Positions 1 to 8,802 of a stretch of 64,000 nucleotides of DNA are shown one piece after another. The notes beneath the pieces were generated by a model. That model made no database searches. It saw only the letters and a list, made by a program, of their open reading frames with translations, and was not told the DNA's origin. The translations under genes were made by a program, and so were the position numbers. This DNA is from Betaproteobacteria bacterium (GTDB taxonomy: Bacteria; Pseudomonadota; Gammaproteobacteria; Burkholderiales; SG8-41). The stretch spans positions 1 to 64,000 of the forward strand of contig JAOTVX010000005.1 of NCBI GenBank assembly GCA_029863175.1. The letters are read 5' to 3'. Within the stretch, counting starts at the first letter, position 1. Each line of letters begins with the position of its first letter.

Positions 1-45
1 CAAGCGCGGTTCAACCGAATAAAGTCAGTCCGTCCCGTCGCCGGG

Positions 46-94
46 GGTGGGGGAGTTTGCCCTGGCCACAGGTGGGGGAGTTTGAGGTGGCCAC
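46..94. repeat. Two tandem 24-bp direct repeats, possible IS21-type end
   Basis: Two copies of GGTGGGGGAGTTTG-N3-TGGCCAC lie at 46-69 and 71-94, giving a 25-bp period. Multiple short direct repeats are a known feature of IS21-family termini, so this may be the outer end of such an element whose body lies off the window or is lost. No transposase reading frame is visible here, so the IS assignment is inference; the repeat itself is seen directly. Confidence 0.55.
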
Positions 95-132
95 CGGGGC
101 AAAGCGCCGCCGACGGTCAACTCGACAGATAA

Positions 133-1797
133 ATGGGATTGCGTGAATTGCTGAGGGGCTGGTTCTCGGGCCCGGAGGGGGTGCAAACTGACAGCCCGGG
201 TAGTTCTCTGTCCGCGGCGCCGGCCATATCAGAGGCGGACATATGGTGCCTCGAGGGGGCCGAGCGCCTCGCGGGAGGGCGGCTGGCGGAGGCCGAGCAC
301 GCGGTGGCGCGTGCGCTAGAGTGCCGCCACGATCATGTCGAGGCGCTGCTCCTCCAAGGCGCGGTTTTCAGGGAACAATTGCGGTTCGAGGAGGCGGCCG
401 ATAGCTTCGTGCTGGCCATGCACTTCAGGCCCGATCTGGCGGAAGGGCATTATCAGCTTGGCGTAATCGCGACCGCAGAGGGGCGCATTCGTGAGGCCGA
501 AAGCTGTTTCCGCCGGACGCTCGAGAGGGCGCCGGCGCACGCCAAGGCACATAACGCCCTCGGTGCTTTGCTCTCGGAGCGGGGCGCCGTGGACGAGGCA
601 GTGAGCTGTTTTCGCAGGGCTATCGCGGCCAATCCGGAGTTTGCCCCAGCACACAGCAATCTGGGCTGCCTGCTCATCACGCGTCTGGACGAGTTCGACG
701 AGGGTGCGAAACACATCGAGGTGGCCTGTCGGCTCGCGCCGGGCGCGCCGGACGTGAAATGCAATTGGGCGATGCTGCTCCAGTACCGCGGTCAATTCAA
801 CGACGCGTTGGTGCGATGGACGGAGCTGATTGATAGCGGGGCGTTAGCCGATGACGCCAAGGCCAGGCTCGACCGCGCGATGATACTTCTGCTCCTCGGC
901 GATTTCCGGGCCGGCTGGGACGAGTACGAGAAGCGCTTTGACGCTGACCGGGGAGCGGCGCGCGATTTCGGGCTGCCGCGGTGGCAGGGAGAGCCGCTGG
1001 CGGACAAGACGATACTCGTCTACGCGGAGCAGGGCATTGGCGACGAAATCATGTTTGCCTCGTGCCTCTTCGATCTCATCGCCGTGGCGGGGCGGGTCAT
1101 AATCGAATGCAGCGACCGGCTGCAGGCGCTTTTCCGCCGCGCTTTTCCGCAAGCATTTGTTCACGGTGGAAGAAAAGATGATCCTGCGGACTGGCTTACG
1201 CAGTGCGGCCCGGTTGACTATCAGGTGCCCGTCGGCAGCTTGCCGCGCCGGTTCCGGCCCGACCGCGCGGCGTTTCCCGGTGTGTACCCCTATCTGCGGG
1301 CCGACGCCCTGCGCATTGAGGATTGGCGCGCACGCTTGCGCCGGGAAGGTGCTGGCCCCGTCATCGGGATCTCCTGGCGCGGCGGGACGGCGGGGACCCG
1401 CGGTCGAATACGCTCGGTACCGCCCGAGCTTCTGGTAAAGGCGCTGCGGCCCGGGTTCTCCTGGGTAAGTCTCCAGCACGGAGCCGCCGATGGGCAACCG
1501 CCGGTGCCGGGACTGCAGACGTTTCCAGGGGTCACCTCGGACCTCGACGAGCTTGCTGCGCTGATGAGCGCACTCGACTTGGTGGTCAGCGTGGACAATA
1601 CGAACGTGCACCTGGCGGGCGCACTTGGTCGTCCTGTGTGGACGCTGCTGTCCGGCAGCCCTGAGTGGCGTTATGGCGCCAGCGGCGACAGTATGCCGTG
1701 GTATCCTTCGGCGAAACTGTATCGCCGCAATCAGGGTGAAGGCTGGGAAGGGGTATTGGCGCGCCTAGCGCTTGAGCTCGACGTTTTTTTCGGGTAA
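133..1797 (+). CDS. TPR-repeat glycosyltransferase-like protein, copy 1
   Basis: 554-residue cytosolic protein. Residues about 40-230 form tetratricopeptide repeats (recurrent A-x-Y/H-x-x-LG and L-x-P patterns such as AHYQLG-like segments). The C-terminal half has GT-B-type features: YAEQGIGDEIMFAS, GISWRGG, and VSVDNTNVHLAGALGRPVW near the end. This resembles TPR proteins carrying a GT9/GT41-like glycosyltransferase domain. It is followed by a paralogue of the same architecture and then by two type IV pilin genes, so pilin or surface glycosylation is a plausible role but is inference. The ATG at 133 has only a weak Shine-Dalgarno sequence. Confidence 0.75.
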   Translation: MGLRELLRGWFSGPEGVQTDSPGSSLSAAPAISEADIWCLEGAERLAGGRLAEAEHAVARALECRHDHVEALLLQGAVFREQLRFEEAADSFVLAMHFRPDLAEGHYQLGVIATAEGRIREAESCFRRTLERAPAHAKAHNALGALLSERGAVDEAVSCFRRAIAANPEFAPAHSNLGCLLITRLDEFDEGAKHIEVACRLAPGAPDVKCNWAMLLQYRGQFNDALVRWTELIDSGALADDAKARLDRAMILLLLGDFRAGWDEYEKRFDADRGAARDFGLPRWQGEPLADKTILVYAEQGIGDEIMFASCLFDLIAVAGRVIIECSDRLQALFRRAFPQAFVHGGRKDDPADWLTQCGPVDYQVPVGSLPRRFRPDRAAFPGVYPYLRADALRIEDWRARLRREGAGPVIGISWRGGTAGTRGRIRSVPPELLVKALRPGFSWVSLQHGAADGQPPVPGLQTFPGVTSDLDELAALMSALDLVVSVDNTNVHLAGALGRPVWTLLSGSPEWRYGASGDSMPWYPSAKLYRRNQGEGWEGVLARLALELDVFFG

Positions 1798-1955
1798 TCC
1801 ATGAGCCCATCCTTGTCGGCTTGATGCAAGTTGCATTGAATCCCCTGACAGGTTGCGCCGGTCCCGTAGCGGTTTGAGGAGAGGCTGTTCCGCGTGAGAC
1901 GCTATCGTGGGGCCGGGCGCGCCCTTCCAAAGCAGCGTCATGCCGCGGCAGGCCC

Positions 1956-3677
1956 ATGCGCCTGCTGAAGAAGATCTCGAGCTGGCTGTTGGAGCGTGAG
2001 GCCGCGCCGGCACCGATACGCGGCGCACCCTCGTCCGCGACCGATCATACCGTGGAGCGGGAAGCTTATGCGCGCCTTGTTCGCGAGGCGGCAGAGCACA
2101 GGGCCGCAGGTCGTCTGGCTGAGGCCGAGCGCGTGCTCATCGACGCGCTCCGTGAACGGCACGACGACGCTGAGGCATTGTTGCTGCAGGGCCTGGTGCT
2201 GAAGCAACAGCGGCGTTTGGAAGAAGCCGTGGACAGCTTCTTGCTTGCAGCGCACTTTAGGCCCGACTTTGCCGAAGCGCACTACCAGCTGGGGCTGATC
2301 GCGTCCTCGCCAGGCGGGTCGGCTGATGCCGAGCAGCATTATCGCCGCGCGCTCGGAGCCGATCCCCATCACGCGAAGGCGTACGTTGCTCTCGGTGCGT
2401 TGCTGGTCGAGCGAGAGTCGCTGGATGAGGCCGTCGATTGTTTTCGCAAGGCAGTCGGCATCGATCCCGACTACGCGCAGGCCCACAGCAATCTGGGGCT
2501 GCTGATGGCGGCCCGGCTGGACCGGTTTGCTGAGGCTGCCCCGCACCTGGAAAAGGCGTGGCGCCTGGCACCGGATGATCCTGACGTAATGTGCAACTGG
2601 GCGATGTACCTGCAGCAGCGCGGCGAGCTTGCCGAATCGATCGCGTTGTGTGATCGGCTCATCGAGGCAGATGCGACGGACCCTATCCCACGTCTCAATC
2701 GTGGGCTCGCGCGGTTGAAGATGGGGGATTTTTCGCGCGGCTGGGTCGACTATGAGTCGCGCAAGCAGGCAGGCTGGCCGTACGTGGCGCGCACGTTCCC
2801 TTTTCCCGAGTGGAAAGGCGAAACGCTTGCGGGCCGGAAAATCCTGGTGCATGCGGAACAAGGTCTTGGGGATCAGCTCATGTTTTCATCATGTATTCCG
2901 GACCTTATGGCGATGGCCAAACATTGCGTGATCGAATGTGCGCCGAAGCTGGAGGCGCTCTTTCGCCGCTCCTTTCCGGCCGCGACCGTGACCAGCAGCG
3001 CCAAGACCGCCGGTTGGGAGTCCGACGAGAAGCTCCGCGGGAGCGACTGTTACGTCGCGATGGGAAGTCTGCCTTTTTACTTCAGAAAGGGTCGCGATGC
3101 ATTTCCGGTGCATCGCGGCCACCTCCGGGCGGATCCGCAGGGTACTGCCGCCTGGCGCCGGCGACTGGCCGATCTGCCGGGCAAGCGTAAGGTTGGAATA
3201 GCCTGGCGCGGAGGAGCCAGTTCTACGCGTCGGTCGGTGCGCTCAGTAGCGCTCGATCACTGGTTGCCTATCCTGCGGCGCGCCGACACATCATTTGTCA
3301 GCTTACAGTACATGGATTCCCGTGAGGAGATCGAACAAATCGGGCGCGACCATGGCATTCAGATCCATCACTGGCCGGAAGCGATCGACGATTACGATCA
3401 GACGGCGGCGCTCGTGTCCGCGCTGGACCTGGTAGTCTCGGTTGACACGACAATTGTCCACCTGGGTGGCGCGTTCGGCAAGCCGGTTTGGGTCATGGTG
3501 CCGGCCGTCGCCGAATGGCGGTATCTACAGACCGGTGAGCGATTGCCGTGGTATCCCGCCGTCCGTGTTTTCCGGCAGACGTTACCTGGAGAATGGGGGC
3601 CGGTGATTGAGCGAATCGCATCAGAGCTGGATCGACTGCCAGTCGAAAATGTGAACGGCCCGGATGCCGGGGCATGA
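1956..3677 (+). CDS. TPR-repeat glycosyltransferase-like protein, copy 2
   Basis: 573-residue paralogue of the preceding gene with the same layout: an N-terminal basic stretch, TPR repeats at about residues 40-240, then a GT-B-like domain with HAEQGLGDQLMFSS, GIAWRGG and VSVDTTIVHLGGAFGKPVW. The two copies are clearly related but divergent, which indicates an old tandem duplication. They are separated by about 160 bp with nothing recognisable. The stop codon lies in the loop of a GC-rich hairpin, so the unit probably ends here. Target substrate is unknown; the adjacent pilins are the obvious candidates. Confidence 0.75.
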   Translation: MRLLKKISSWLLEREAAPAPIRGAPSSATDHTVEREAYARLVREAAEHRAAGRLAEAERVLIDALRERHDDAEALLLQGLVLKQQRRLEEAVDSFLLAAHFRPDFAEAHYQLGLIASSPGGSADAEQHYRRALGADPHHAKAYVALGALLVERESLDEAVDCFRKAVGIDPDYAQAHSNLGLLMAARLDRFAEAAPHLEKAWRLAPDDPDVMCNWAMYLQQRGELAESIALCDRLIEADATDPIPRLNRGLARLKMGDFSRGWVDYESRKQAGWPYVARTFPFPEWKGETLAGRKILVHAEQGLGDQLMFSSCIPDLMAMAKHCVIECAPKLEALFRRSFPAATVTSSAKTAGWESDEKLRGSDCYVAMGSLPFYFRKGRDAFPVHRGHLRADPQGTAAWRRRLADLPGKRKVGIAWRGGASSTRRSVRSVALDHWLPILRRADTSFVSLQYMDSREEIEQIGRDHGIQIHHWPEAIDDYDQTAALVSALDLVVSVDTTIVHLGGAFGKPVWVMVPAVAEWRYLQTGERLPWYPAVRVFRQTLPGEWGPVIERIASELDRLPVENVNGPDAGA

Positions 3678-3695
3678 GAGCCCCGGTCATCTTTT
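3667..3695 (+). terminator. Hairpin terminator overlapping the glycosyltransferase stop
   Basis: Stem CCGGGGC (3667-3673) and GCCCCGG (3680-3686) with a 6-nt loop containing the TGA stop, followed by TCATCTTTT. The following stretch to about 4117 holds no convincing gene. Confidence 0.5.
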
Positions 3696-4117
3696 CCGCC
3701 ACTTGACCGGGTGCGGTAGAGCGCGGTCGCCGAGGGCTGGGCGCAAGATGTAGACGCCGCCGGTGGCCGGCGAGCCGGGCGCTCTCTTCGCCGCGAACCG
3801 TGCGGCCAAACGTCGGTCTGCGGGTGATTGCGACCGGACAGCATGAGGGCGCACATCGCGCGCGTCGCATGCGCGGGCACCATCGGGCTGCCTTCAATTC
3901 GATCCTTATAACAGCGTCCAATGCCAATAGCGTGTTCCTCACGCGCTTCAGAAAATTGGCTTCCGTAGGGTGACGTAAATCGTCAGCTGGTGACGGCGCG
4001 CGCGCGTCGCGCGAGCGCCGGTTGCGCCCCGTCCTACGTGAGGAAAATCACAGTTTGCCTTGGCGGAAACCGACCGGAGCCCCTCTCACGCTCGGTCCCG
4101 CTATCGGCTGCCAAATG

Positions 4118-4133
4118 CGGCACGACTGTTGCA
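4118..4133 (+). promoter_or_regulatory. Sigma-54 promoter of the first pilin gene
   Basis: CGGCACGACTGTTGCA matches the -24/-12 consensus (GGCACG-N4-TTGC): GG at 4119-4120 and GC at 4131-4132, with exactly 10 bases between them. It predicts transcription starting near 4144 and a leader of roughly 160 nt before the pilin start. Pseudomonas pilA is the known precedent (RpoN plus PilR), and pilS-pilR are encoded at 50.6-53.8 kb of this window. Confidence 0.85.
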
Positions 4134-4301
4134 CCCGTCTGTTTTCCAAACCAGATTCGACAAAATACGCCCATAGGCATTTATCTATCTGATAGTAAGC
4201 GATAATTTGTTTCCGACTGGCTCGCTGGTATGGAACTTGCCTCTTTTCCTGGCGCAAACATTAGGTTTGTATTTATTTGGACAAACAAACAGGAGAATCA
4301 T

Positions 4302-4724
4302 ATGAAGCGCATTCAAAGGGGTTTTACCCTTATCGAGTTGATGATCGTTGTGGCGATTATCGGCATCTTGGCCGCGGTGGCGTTGCCTGCTTACCAGGAC
4401 TACACCATTCGCGCGAAGGTGTCGGAACTGATCCTGCAGGCGAGCGGTTTCAAGACCTCGATTTCTGAAGCCGCGCAGTCGAACTCGACACTCGCGGCCT
4501 CGGGCACCGGCTTGACGGTGGTGTCCTCGGGTAAGGTGTCGGGCGGATCCGTAACCGCTAACGGCGTAGTTACTGTCGCCGGCGCGGCCACCGCGACATC
4601 AGTCGGCACGGTCGTATCGGTCACGCTGACGCCGAGCTTCAGCCCGACGGACGGCAAGGTCATCTGGGCCTGCACGGCGCCCGTCGCGCAGCACAAGTTC
4701 ATGCCCGCGGAATGCCGCCACTAA
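4302..4724 (+). CDS. pilA: Type IV major pilin, copy 1
   Basis: 140-residue prepilin. Residues 1-7 (MKRIQRG) are the leader cleaved by prepilin peptidase before Phe (G^FTLIEL); the N-terminal helix reads [20 protein letters not shown] with the conserved Glu5. Two C-terminal cysteines (WAC... and ...CRH at the end) should form the D-region disulfide. The ATG at 4302 is chosen because AGGAGA lies just upstream and the leader length is right; the reading frame is open further upstream. It has its own sigma-54 promoter and a strong terminator, so it is monocistronic. The variable body is rich in Ser, Thr and Val with [10 protein letters not shown], a segment shared with copy 2. Confidence 0.95.
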   Translation: MKRIQRGFTLIELMIVVAIIGILAAVALPAYQDYTIRAKVSELILQASGFKTSISEAAQSNSTLAASGTGLTVVSSGKVSGGSVTANGVVTVAGAATATSVGTVVSVTLTPSFSPTDGKVIWACTAPVAQHKFMPAECRH

Positions 4725-4763
4725 GCCGATAGCAACTCGAGCCGGTCTTCCGGTCCGGATCCG

Positions 4764-4795
4764 AAGAAACCCCTCGCAAGAGGGGTTTCTTTTTG
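4764..4795 (+). terminator. Rho-independent terminator after pilin 1
   Basis: Eleven-pair stem AGAAACCCCTC (4765-4775) with GAGGGGTTTCT (4780-4790), GCAA tetraloop, then a T run. It separates the two pilin transcription units. Confidence 0.9.
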
Positions 4796-4838
4796 TCCGA
4801 ATCGCCGTGCGCCGCCGACGATCGGTTGCAGCGGAGAG

Positions 4839-4854
4839 TGGCACGCGTCTTGCT
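4839..4854 (+). promoter_or_regulatory. Sigma-54 promoter of the second pilin gene
   Basis: TGGCACGCGTCTTGCT is a full consensus match (TGGCACG-N4-TTGC): GG at 4840-4841 and GC at 4852-4853. It lies only 39 bp before the GTG start of the second pilin, giving a very short leader compared with copy 1. Confidence 0.88.
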
Positions 4855-4892
4855 GTTATAACTCTGACAATCAGGAATTCGCGGGAGGAGTC

Positions 4893-5312
4893 GTGAAAAG
4901 ATTTCACGCCGGTTTTACATTGATCGAGTTGATGATCGTCGTCGCGATCATCGGCATTCTGGCAGCCGTGGCGTTACCCGCTTACCAGGACTACACCATA
5001 CGCAGCCGGGTGGCAGAACTCATGCTGCAGGCGAGCGCGTTCAAGACGAACATATCGGAGAAGGTGTTCAACGACGGGACGCTGGCGACCGCTGGCGTTG
5101 GCCTCACGGTCGCTATATCAGGCAAGATCTCAGGCGGCTCCGTGGCAGACACGGGGACGATTACGATCGCGGGCGCGGCCACCGCGACGTCAGTCGGCAC
5201 CGCCGTGACGATCATCATGTCCCCCGTGATCAGCGGAGGCAAAGTGATCTGGTCCTGCAGCACTGGAAGCACCGCGCAACACAAGTATGTCCCGCATTCG
5301 TGCCGTCATTGA
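4893..5312 (+). CDS. pilA: Type IV pilin, copy 2
   Basis: 139-residue prepilin starting at GTG 4893 with GGGAGGAG upstream. Leader MKRFHAG is followed by [20 protein letters not shown], including the Glu5 residue. It shares with copy 1 the segments [20 protein letters not shown] and a C-terminal CRH after the second cysteine, so the pair arose by tandem duplication. It is separately transcribed from its own sigma-54 promoter, which permits differential expression or subunit mixing. It could be an alternative major pilin or a minor pilin; nothing in sequence decides this. Confidence 0.93.
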   Translation: MKRFHAGFTLIELMIVVAIIGILAAVALPAYQDYTIRSRVAELMLQASAFKTNISEKVFNDGTLATAGVGLTVAISGKISGGSVADTGTITIAGAATATSVGTAVTIIMSPVISGGKVIWSCSTGSTAQHKYVPHSCRH

Positions 5313-5345
5313 TCTGCGCGGACATCGGACCCGCGGCGATGACCG

Positions 5346-7061
5346 CTAAGGCAAGGCGAGGCCCGGGTTGCGCTCGACGCCGACGATCTTGGGCTGATTG
5401 AGTTTAACCGGGCGCACGATCTTCTTTGCGCGCAGATAGCGCGACACGACTTCCCAGATCGGCTCGCCGCTCGCGCCCTCGGCAACGGGCGCCCAGCCGG
5501 CGACCTTGTACTTCTTTCCCGGGTCGATCGGTTTGCCGCCGAGGCGCATGTCCTGGACCCGGTTGCCCATCTTCGCGGTTGGCGCACACGTGTAAGTGAG
5601 ACCCCCAATACGGACCATGTCGCCGCCCTGTTGCTTGTATGGATCGGGATTAAACAGGTTATCGCAGATATCCTCGAGGATGACCTTGATCTGGTTCCCG
5701 GTGAGCTCGGAGAGCGTGGAATAGGAATAGGTCGTCGCCGTCTGGTCGAGCAGATGTTCCATAGTGATCGTCTGCCCCGGAAGGAGGGAGGTGCCCCAGC
5801 GGAAGCCGGGCGAGAAGGCGATCTCGGCGCTTTTCACCTCCATCATCGCATCGCAAATCAGCTGGTCGAACGTGCCGTTGAAGTTTCCGCGGCGATAGAG
5901 CAGCCCCTCGCTCACCGCGAGCTTCTCGCTGAGCTTCGCCTGGTAGGGCGCGCGTGTTCCGGTGATGAGCTCCGCCATCTCGGCATCGGGCGCAAGAAGC
6001 TTCGAGAAGACGGGCAGGAGCCGATAACGGTAGCCGGCGATCCGGCCGCGTTTGACATCGAGGTCGAGTACGGCGAGGAACTTGCCGTTCGAGCCCGAGT
6101 TCGTCACCAGCGTTCGTCCCCCCCGGTTCTCGACCAGGGAGGGCTGGGGAATGGCGTCATGGGTGTGCCCGCCGAAGATAACATCGATGCCGGTGACGCG
6201 GCCCGCGAGCTTGAGATCGATGTCCGACCCGTTGTGCGACAGGAGCGCGACAACGAGCGCGCCCTTGGCGCGCACCTCGTTCACGAGTTTCTGGAGTTCT
6301 TCCTCCTGGATGCCGAACGTCCAATCGGCGACGAAGTGGCGGGGATTCGCGATGGGGGTATAGGGAAACGCCTGGCCGATAACGGCTACGGGAATGCCGC
6401 CGAGGCTACGGATTGTGTACGGCTTGAAGACGGGCTCGCCAAAGTCCAGCGTCTTCACGTTCTGGGCAAGGAACTCAATTTTTCCGGTGAGTTCCTTCTC
6501 AATCGCCTGCTTCACCCGCTTGGCACCGTAGGTGAATTCCCAGTGCCCCGTCATGACATCGACGCCCAGGAGCTTGCTGGCTTCGATCATATCCGCCCCC
6601 TGGGTCCAGAGCGACACGCCCGAGCCCTGCCACGTGTCGCCACTGTCCAGCAGCAGTGAGTTTGGCCGCTCTGCGCGCAGGCGCTCCACCAGGGTGGCGA
6701 GGTGCGCGAACCCGCCCACCTTCCCGTAGGTCTTTGCTGCCGCAACGTAGTCGAGGTGGGTGAACGCATGCGCCTCGGCCGTGTCGGCCTTGATCCGGAA
6801 GCGCTTGAGTAGGTGCTCGCCGACGAGATGCGGCGGCGCACCCGCGCGCTTGCCGACGCCGATGTTGATGTTCGGCTCGCGGTAGTAGGATGGCAGGAGC
6901 TGCGCGTGGCAGTCGGTGAAGTGTAAGAGCGACACGTTGCCGAAGGTCGGCAGCTCGTAGAGGGCATGGGCATTGCGCTGGGCAAGGGCTTGCCGAGAAT
7001 CGAGCGCGAGGCCACTCGCCCCCGCGATTGCGAGCACCTCAAGGAATTCTCTGCGATTCAT
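5346..7061 (-). CDS. soxB: SoxB, sulfur-oxidation thiosulfohydrolase
   Basis: 571-residue periplasmic protein that hydrolytically releases sulfate from the SoxY-bound cysteine-S-thiosulfonate. The N-terminus is a twin-arginine signal (NRREFLEVL followed by a hydrophobic stretch). Metallophosphatase motifs are present: TDCHAQLLPSYY, DSGDTWQGSGV, TGHWEFTYG and GGHTHDAIPQ, which bind the di-manganese site. Length is normal. ATG 7061 is preferred over an in-frame TTG one codon upstream because the signal then starts MNRREF. It is separated from soxX by a hairpin terminator, so it may need its own promoter or read-through. Confidence 0.95.
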   Translation of the reverse strand: MNRREFLEVLAIAGASGLALDSRQALAQRNAHALYELPTFGNVSLLHFTDCHAQLLPSYYREPNINIGVGKRAGAPPHLVGEHLLKRFRIKADTAEAHAFTHLDYVAAAKTYGKVGGFAHLATLVERLRAERPNSLLLDSGDTWQGSGVSLWTQGADMIEASKLLGVDVMTGHWEFTYGAKRVKQAIEKELTGKIEFLAQNVKTLDFGEPVFKPYTIRSLGGIPVAVIGQAFPYTPIANPRHFVADWTFGIQEEELQKLVNEVRAKGALVVALLSHNGSDIDLKLAGRVTGIDVIFGGHTHDAIPQPSLVENRGGRTLVTNSGSNGKFLAVLDLDVKRGRIAGYRYRLLPVFSKLLAPDAEMAELITGTRAPYQAKLSEKLAVSEGLLYRRGNFNGTFDQLICDAMMEVKSAEIAFSPGFRWGTSLLPGQTITMEHLLDQTATTYSYSTLSELTGNQIKVILEDICDNLFNPDPYKQQGGDMVRIGGLTYTCAPTAKMGNRVQDMRLGGKPIDPGKKYKVAGWAPVAEGASGEPIWEVVSRYLRAKKIVRPVKLNQPKIVGVERNPGLALP

Positions 7062-7150
7062 CAATGGCCGGGAGTAGGAGCGGAGCGGGACGGGCGGTAC
7101 CGGACGCCAAAATCACGCTTTCGGGGTTGCCCTTACACGGTCTTCGAAGG

Positions 7151-7175
7151 AAAAAGGGCTTGATTTCCCAAGCCC
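7151..7175 (-). terminator. Terminator-like hairpin between soxX and soxB
   Basis: Read on the minus strand: GGGCTTG, loop GGAAAT, CAAGCCC, then TTTTT. The stem is perfect and the U run immediate, as in a rho-independent terminator. It sits 20 bp after the soxX stop and upstream of soxB in the direction of transcription. Confidence 0.75.
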
Positions 7176-7194
7176 GATTTTGCCGCACCTGGGT

Positions 7195-7827
7195 CTATTT
7201 GTTGACCGGTGACTTGGGGTCCATGAGATACGCGGTCAGGTCCTTCATCTGCTGCTCGGTCAGCGTCCCAGATGGACCGAAACGCGGCATGGTCGAGCAA
7301 ATTGAGAAGGCCTTCGCATTGTAAATCTTCATGTAGGCGTATTTCTGGATGTCGACGCCGTAGCCACGTTTCTTGCCGAACTGTCGCAGGCTCGGGCCGA
7401 CGCTGCCGAATGAGGTTACCTTGGGTGAAAGCTCGTGGCAGTTGTAGCAACCGCCGCCGTTGGGTTCACCACGCGACGTGCGGCCAGGCTTGTCGCGCCA
7501 GGTCATGCCGCGACCTATTGAGGCGATCTTCTCGCCGCGCTTCCAGCCGCCAAGGAACTTGCCGTCCGCGGGCAGCTTGATCTCTGCCATCTCAGCCGCC
7601 TCGAGGCGCTTTTGGACATTGGCGGGCGGCTGGTCCCTTGTGTCAGTACAGACGCGCTGCAATTCGTCCTGGTTCAAGCGGTTCATCTTGGCGATGCCGC
7701 GCGCATGAAAGCTCTGCTTCATCGTCTCGACAGCCTCCCTCTGACGCTCTGGATCGCTGCCTTGCGTCGTCGCGCAGCCCGCGATGACGGCGACGACCAC
7801 GCCAGCCGATATAAGTGCATTCTTCAT
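7195..7827 (-). CDS. soxX: SoxX, c-type cytochrome subunit
   Basis: 210 residues; the monoheme cytochrome subunit of SoxAX, which oxidatively couples thiosulfate to SoxY. The heme site is CYNCH in the middle, and a Met axial ligand candidate is in the later MPRFGPSG segment. The N-terminus has a lipoprotein-like signal ending VIAGC, so the mature protein may be anchored to a membrane rather than soluble. About 90 residues precede the heme domain, making it longer than the shortest SoxX proteins. It follows soxA by 24 bp, consistent with one transcript. Confidence 0.92.
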   Translation of the reverse strand: MKNALISAGVVVAVIAGCATTQGSDPERQREAVETMKQSFHARGIAKMNRLNQDELQRVCTDTRDQPPANVQKRLEAAEMAEIKLPADGKFLGGWKRGEKIASIGRGMTWRDKPGRTSRGEPNGGGCYNCHELSPKVTSFGSVGPSLRQFGKKRGYGVDIQKYAYMKIYNAKAFSICSTMPRFGPSGTLTEQQMKDLTAYLMDPKSPVNK

Positions 7828-7851
7828 GGTTTTCTCCTCGTCAGCCGGCAG

Positions 7852-8670
7852 TCAGCGTTTGATGCCCGGGCCCCTGTACTCGTGCCCATTGGCGTTTACC
7901 CCCAGGTACGTCAATAGCGCGGTGTGGGTATCGGAGACATAACTCAAATATGGAAAGCGTTGCTGTCGAAAGCAATCGGTGAGTCGCCATTGCAGGGTAT
8001 GCATTACGCCGCCGGTCATGCGGTAACCGGGCCAGCCCATGAAACTGCGAGCAGCCTGCTCCGGCTGGGTGAAGTTAGGCAATGGCTGGGTGCGGATTCG
8101 CAAGTTATCTTGGCCATGGCAGCTCGCGCACGAGAAGTCCCAGGGTCCGGCGCGATAGAAGAAGATCTCGCGACCGACCTCGTAATTCTCCAGCTCCTTC
8201 GGATGGCTCTGGCGAACGGCGATCTTCATTCCCTTGGACTGCGCTGCGATGTAGGTGACGATCGCAACTGGATCGGGCGTGTAGCTCCCGCGGCTAAACG
8301 GCCGCTTCGCGAGTGCCGCGTAGCTAAAGCCCTGCAGCGTGATCATGCAGTGCACCACGCGTTGTTCGGCGTCCATGACTTTGCCGGTATCGGCAAAGTA
8401 ACGTGGCAACTGCACGTAAGCGCCTTTCACCACGCCCGGTCCGAGGCCGAGGTCGCACTGCTCGAGTGAGGCATTCTTCGGCCCCCGTTTCTTCTTCCAT
8501 AACTCTTCGCCCTTGACCTCGAAGAGTTCAGCTGGGTTGGCCTCTTCCATGATCGCGCGGAACCGGTCGAACTCTTCCGCGGTTCTCGGATCGGTCTGCG
8601 CCACGGCCTGTGAGATCGGGAATCCCGCCGCCAGCACGACGAAGATCCATAGCGTGAGTGCGTGTCTCAT
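7852..8670 (-). CDS. soxA: SoxA, c-type cytochrome subunit (single-heme form)
   Basis: 272 residues with a cleavable signal (MRHALTLWIFVVLAAGF...). Only one heme motif, CASCH, is present. The region that binds a second heme in diheme SoxA has instead two separated cysteines (EQCDLG and VVHCMI) that can form a disulfide, the monoheme SoxA type. The active-site cysteine that receives thiosulfate is likely the one in LTDCFRQQRFP. The start at 8670 is chosen over one seven codons upstream because GGAGGAG lies at the right distance before it. Confidence 0.93.
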   Translation of the reverse strand: MRHALTLWIFVVLAAGFPISQAVAQTDPRTAEEFDRFRAIMEEANPAELFEVKGEELWKKKRGPKNASLEQCDLGLGPGVVKGAYVQLPRYFADTGKVMDAEQRVVHCMITLQGFSYAALAKRPFSRGSYTPDPVAIVTYIAAQSKGMKIAVRQSHPKELENYEVGREIFFYRAGPWDFSCASCHGQDNLRIRTQPLPNFTQPEQAARSFMGWPGYRMTGGVMHTLQWRLTDCFRQQRFPYLSYVSDTHTALLTYLGVNANGHEYRGPGIKR

Positions 8671-8802
8671 GTAATCTCCTCCGGTGATCATCGCGATAAG
8701 GCGGTCCAGGCCGCCGACCGTTTCGAGCTTCTTTTACCGCGATCGCCCGCGGGCCGGCCGGTGCCGGGCGGTCGCTTCATTGCCGGGAAAACCCATGCGC
8801 GC

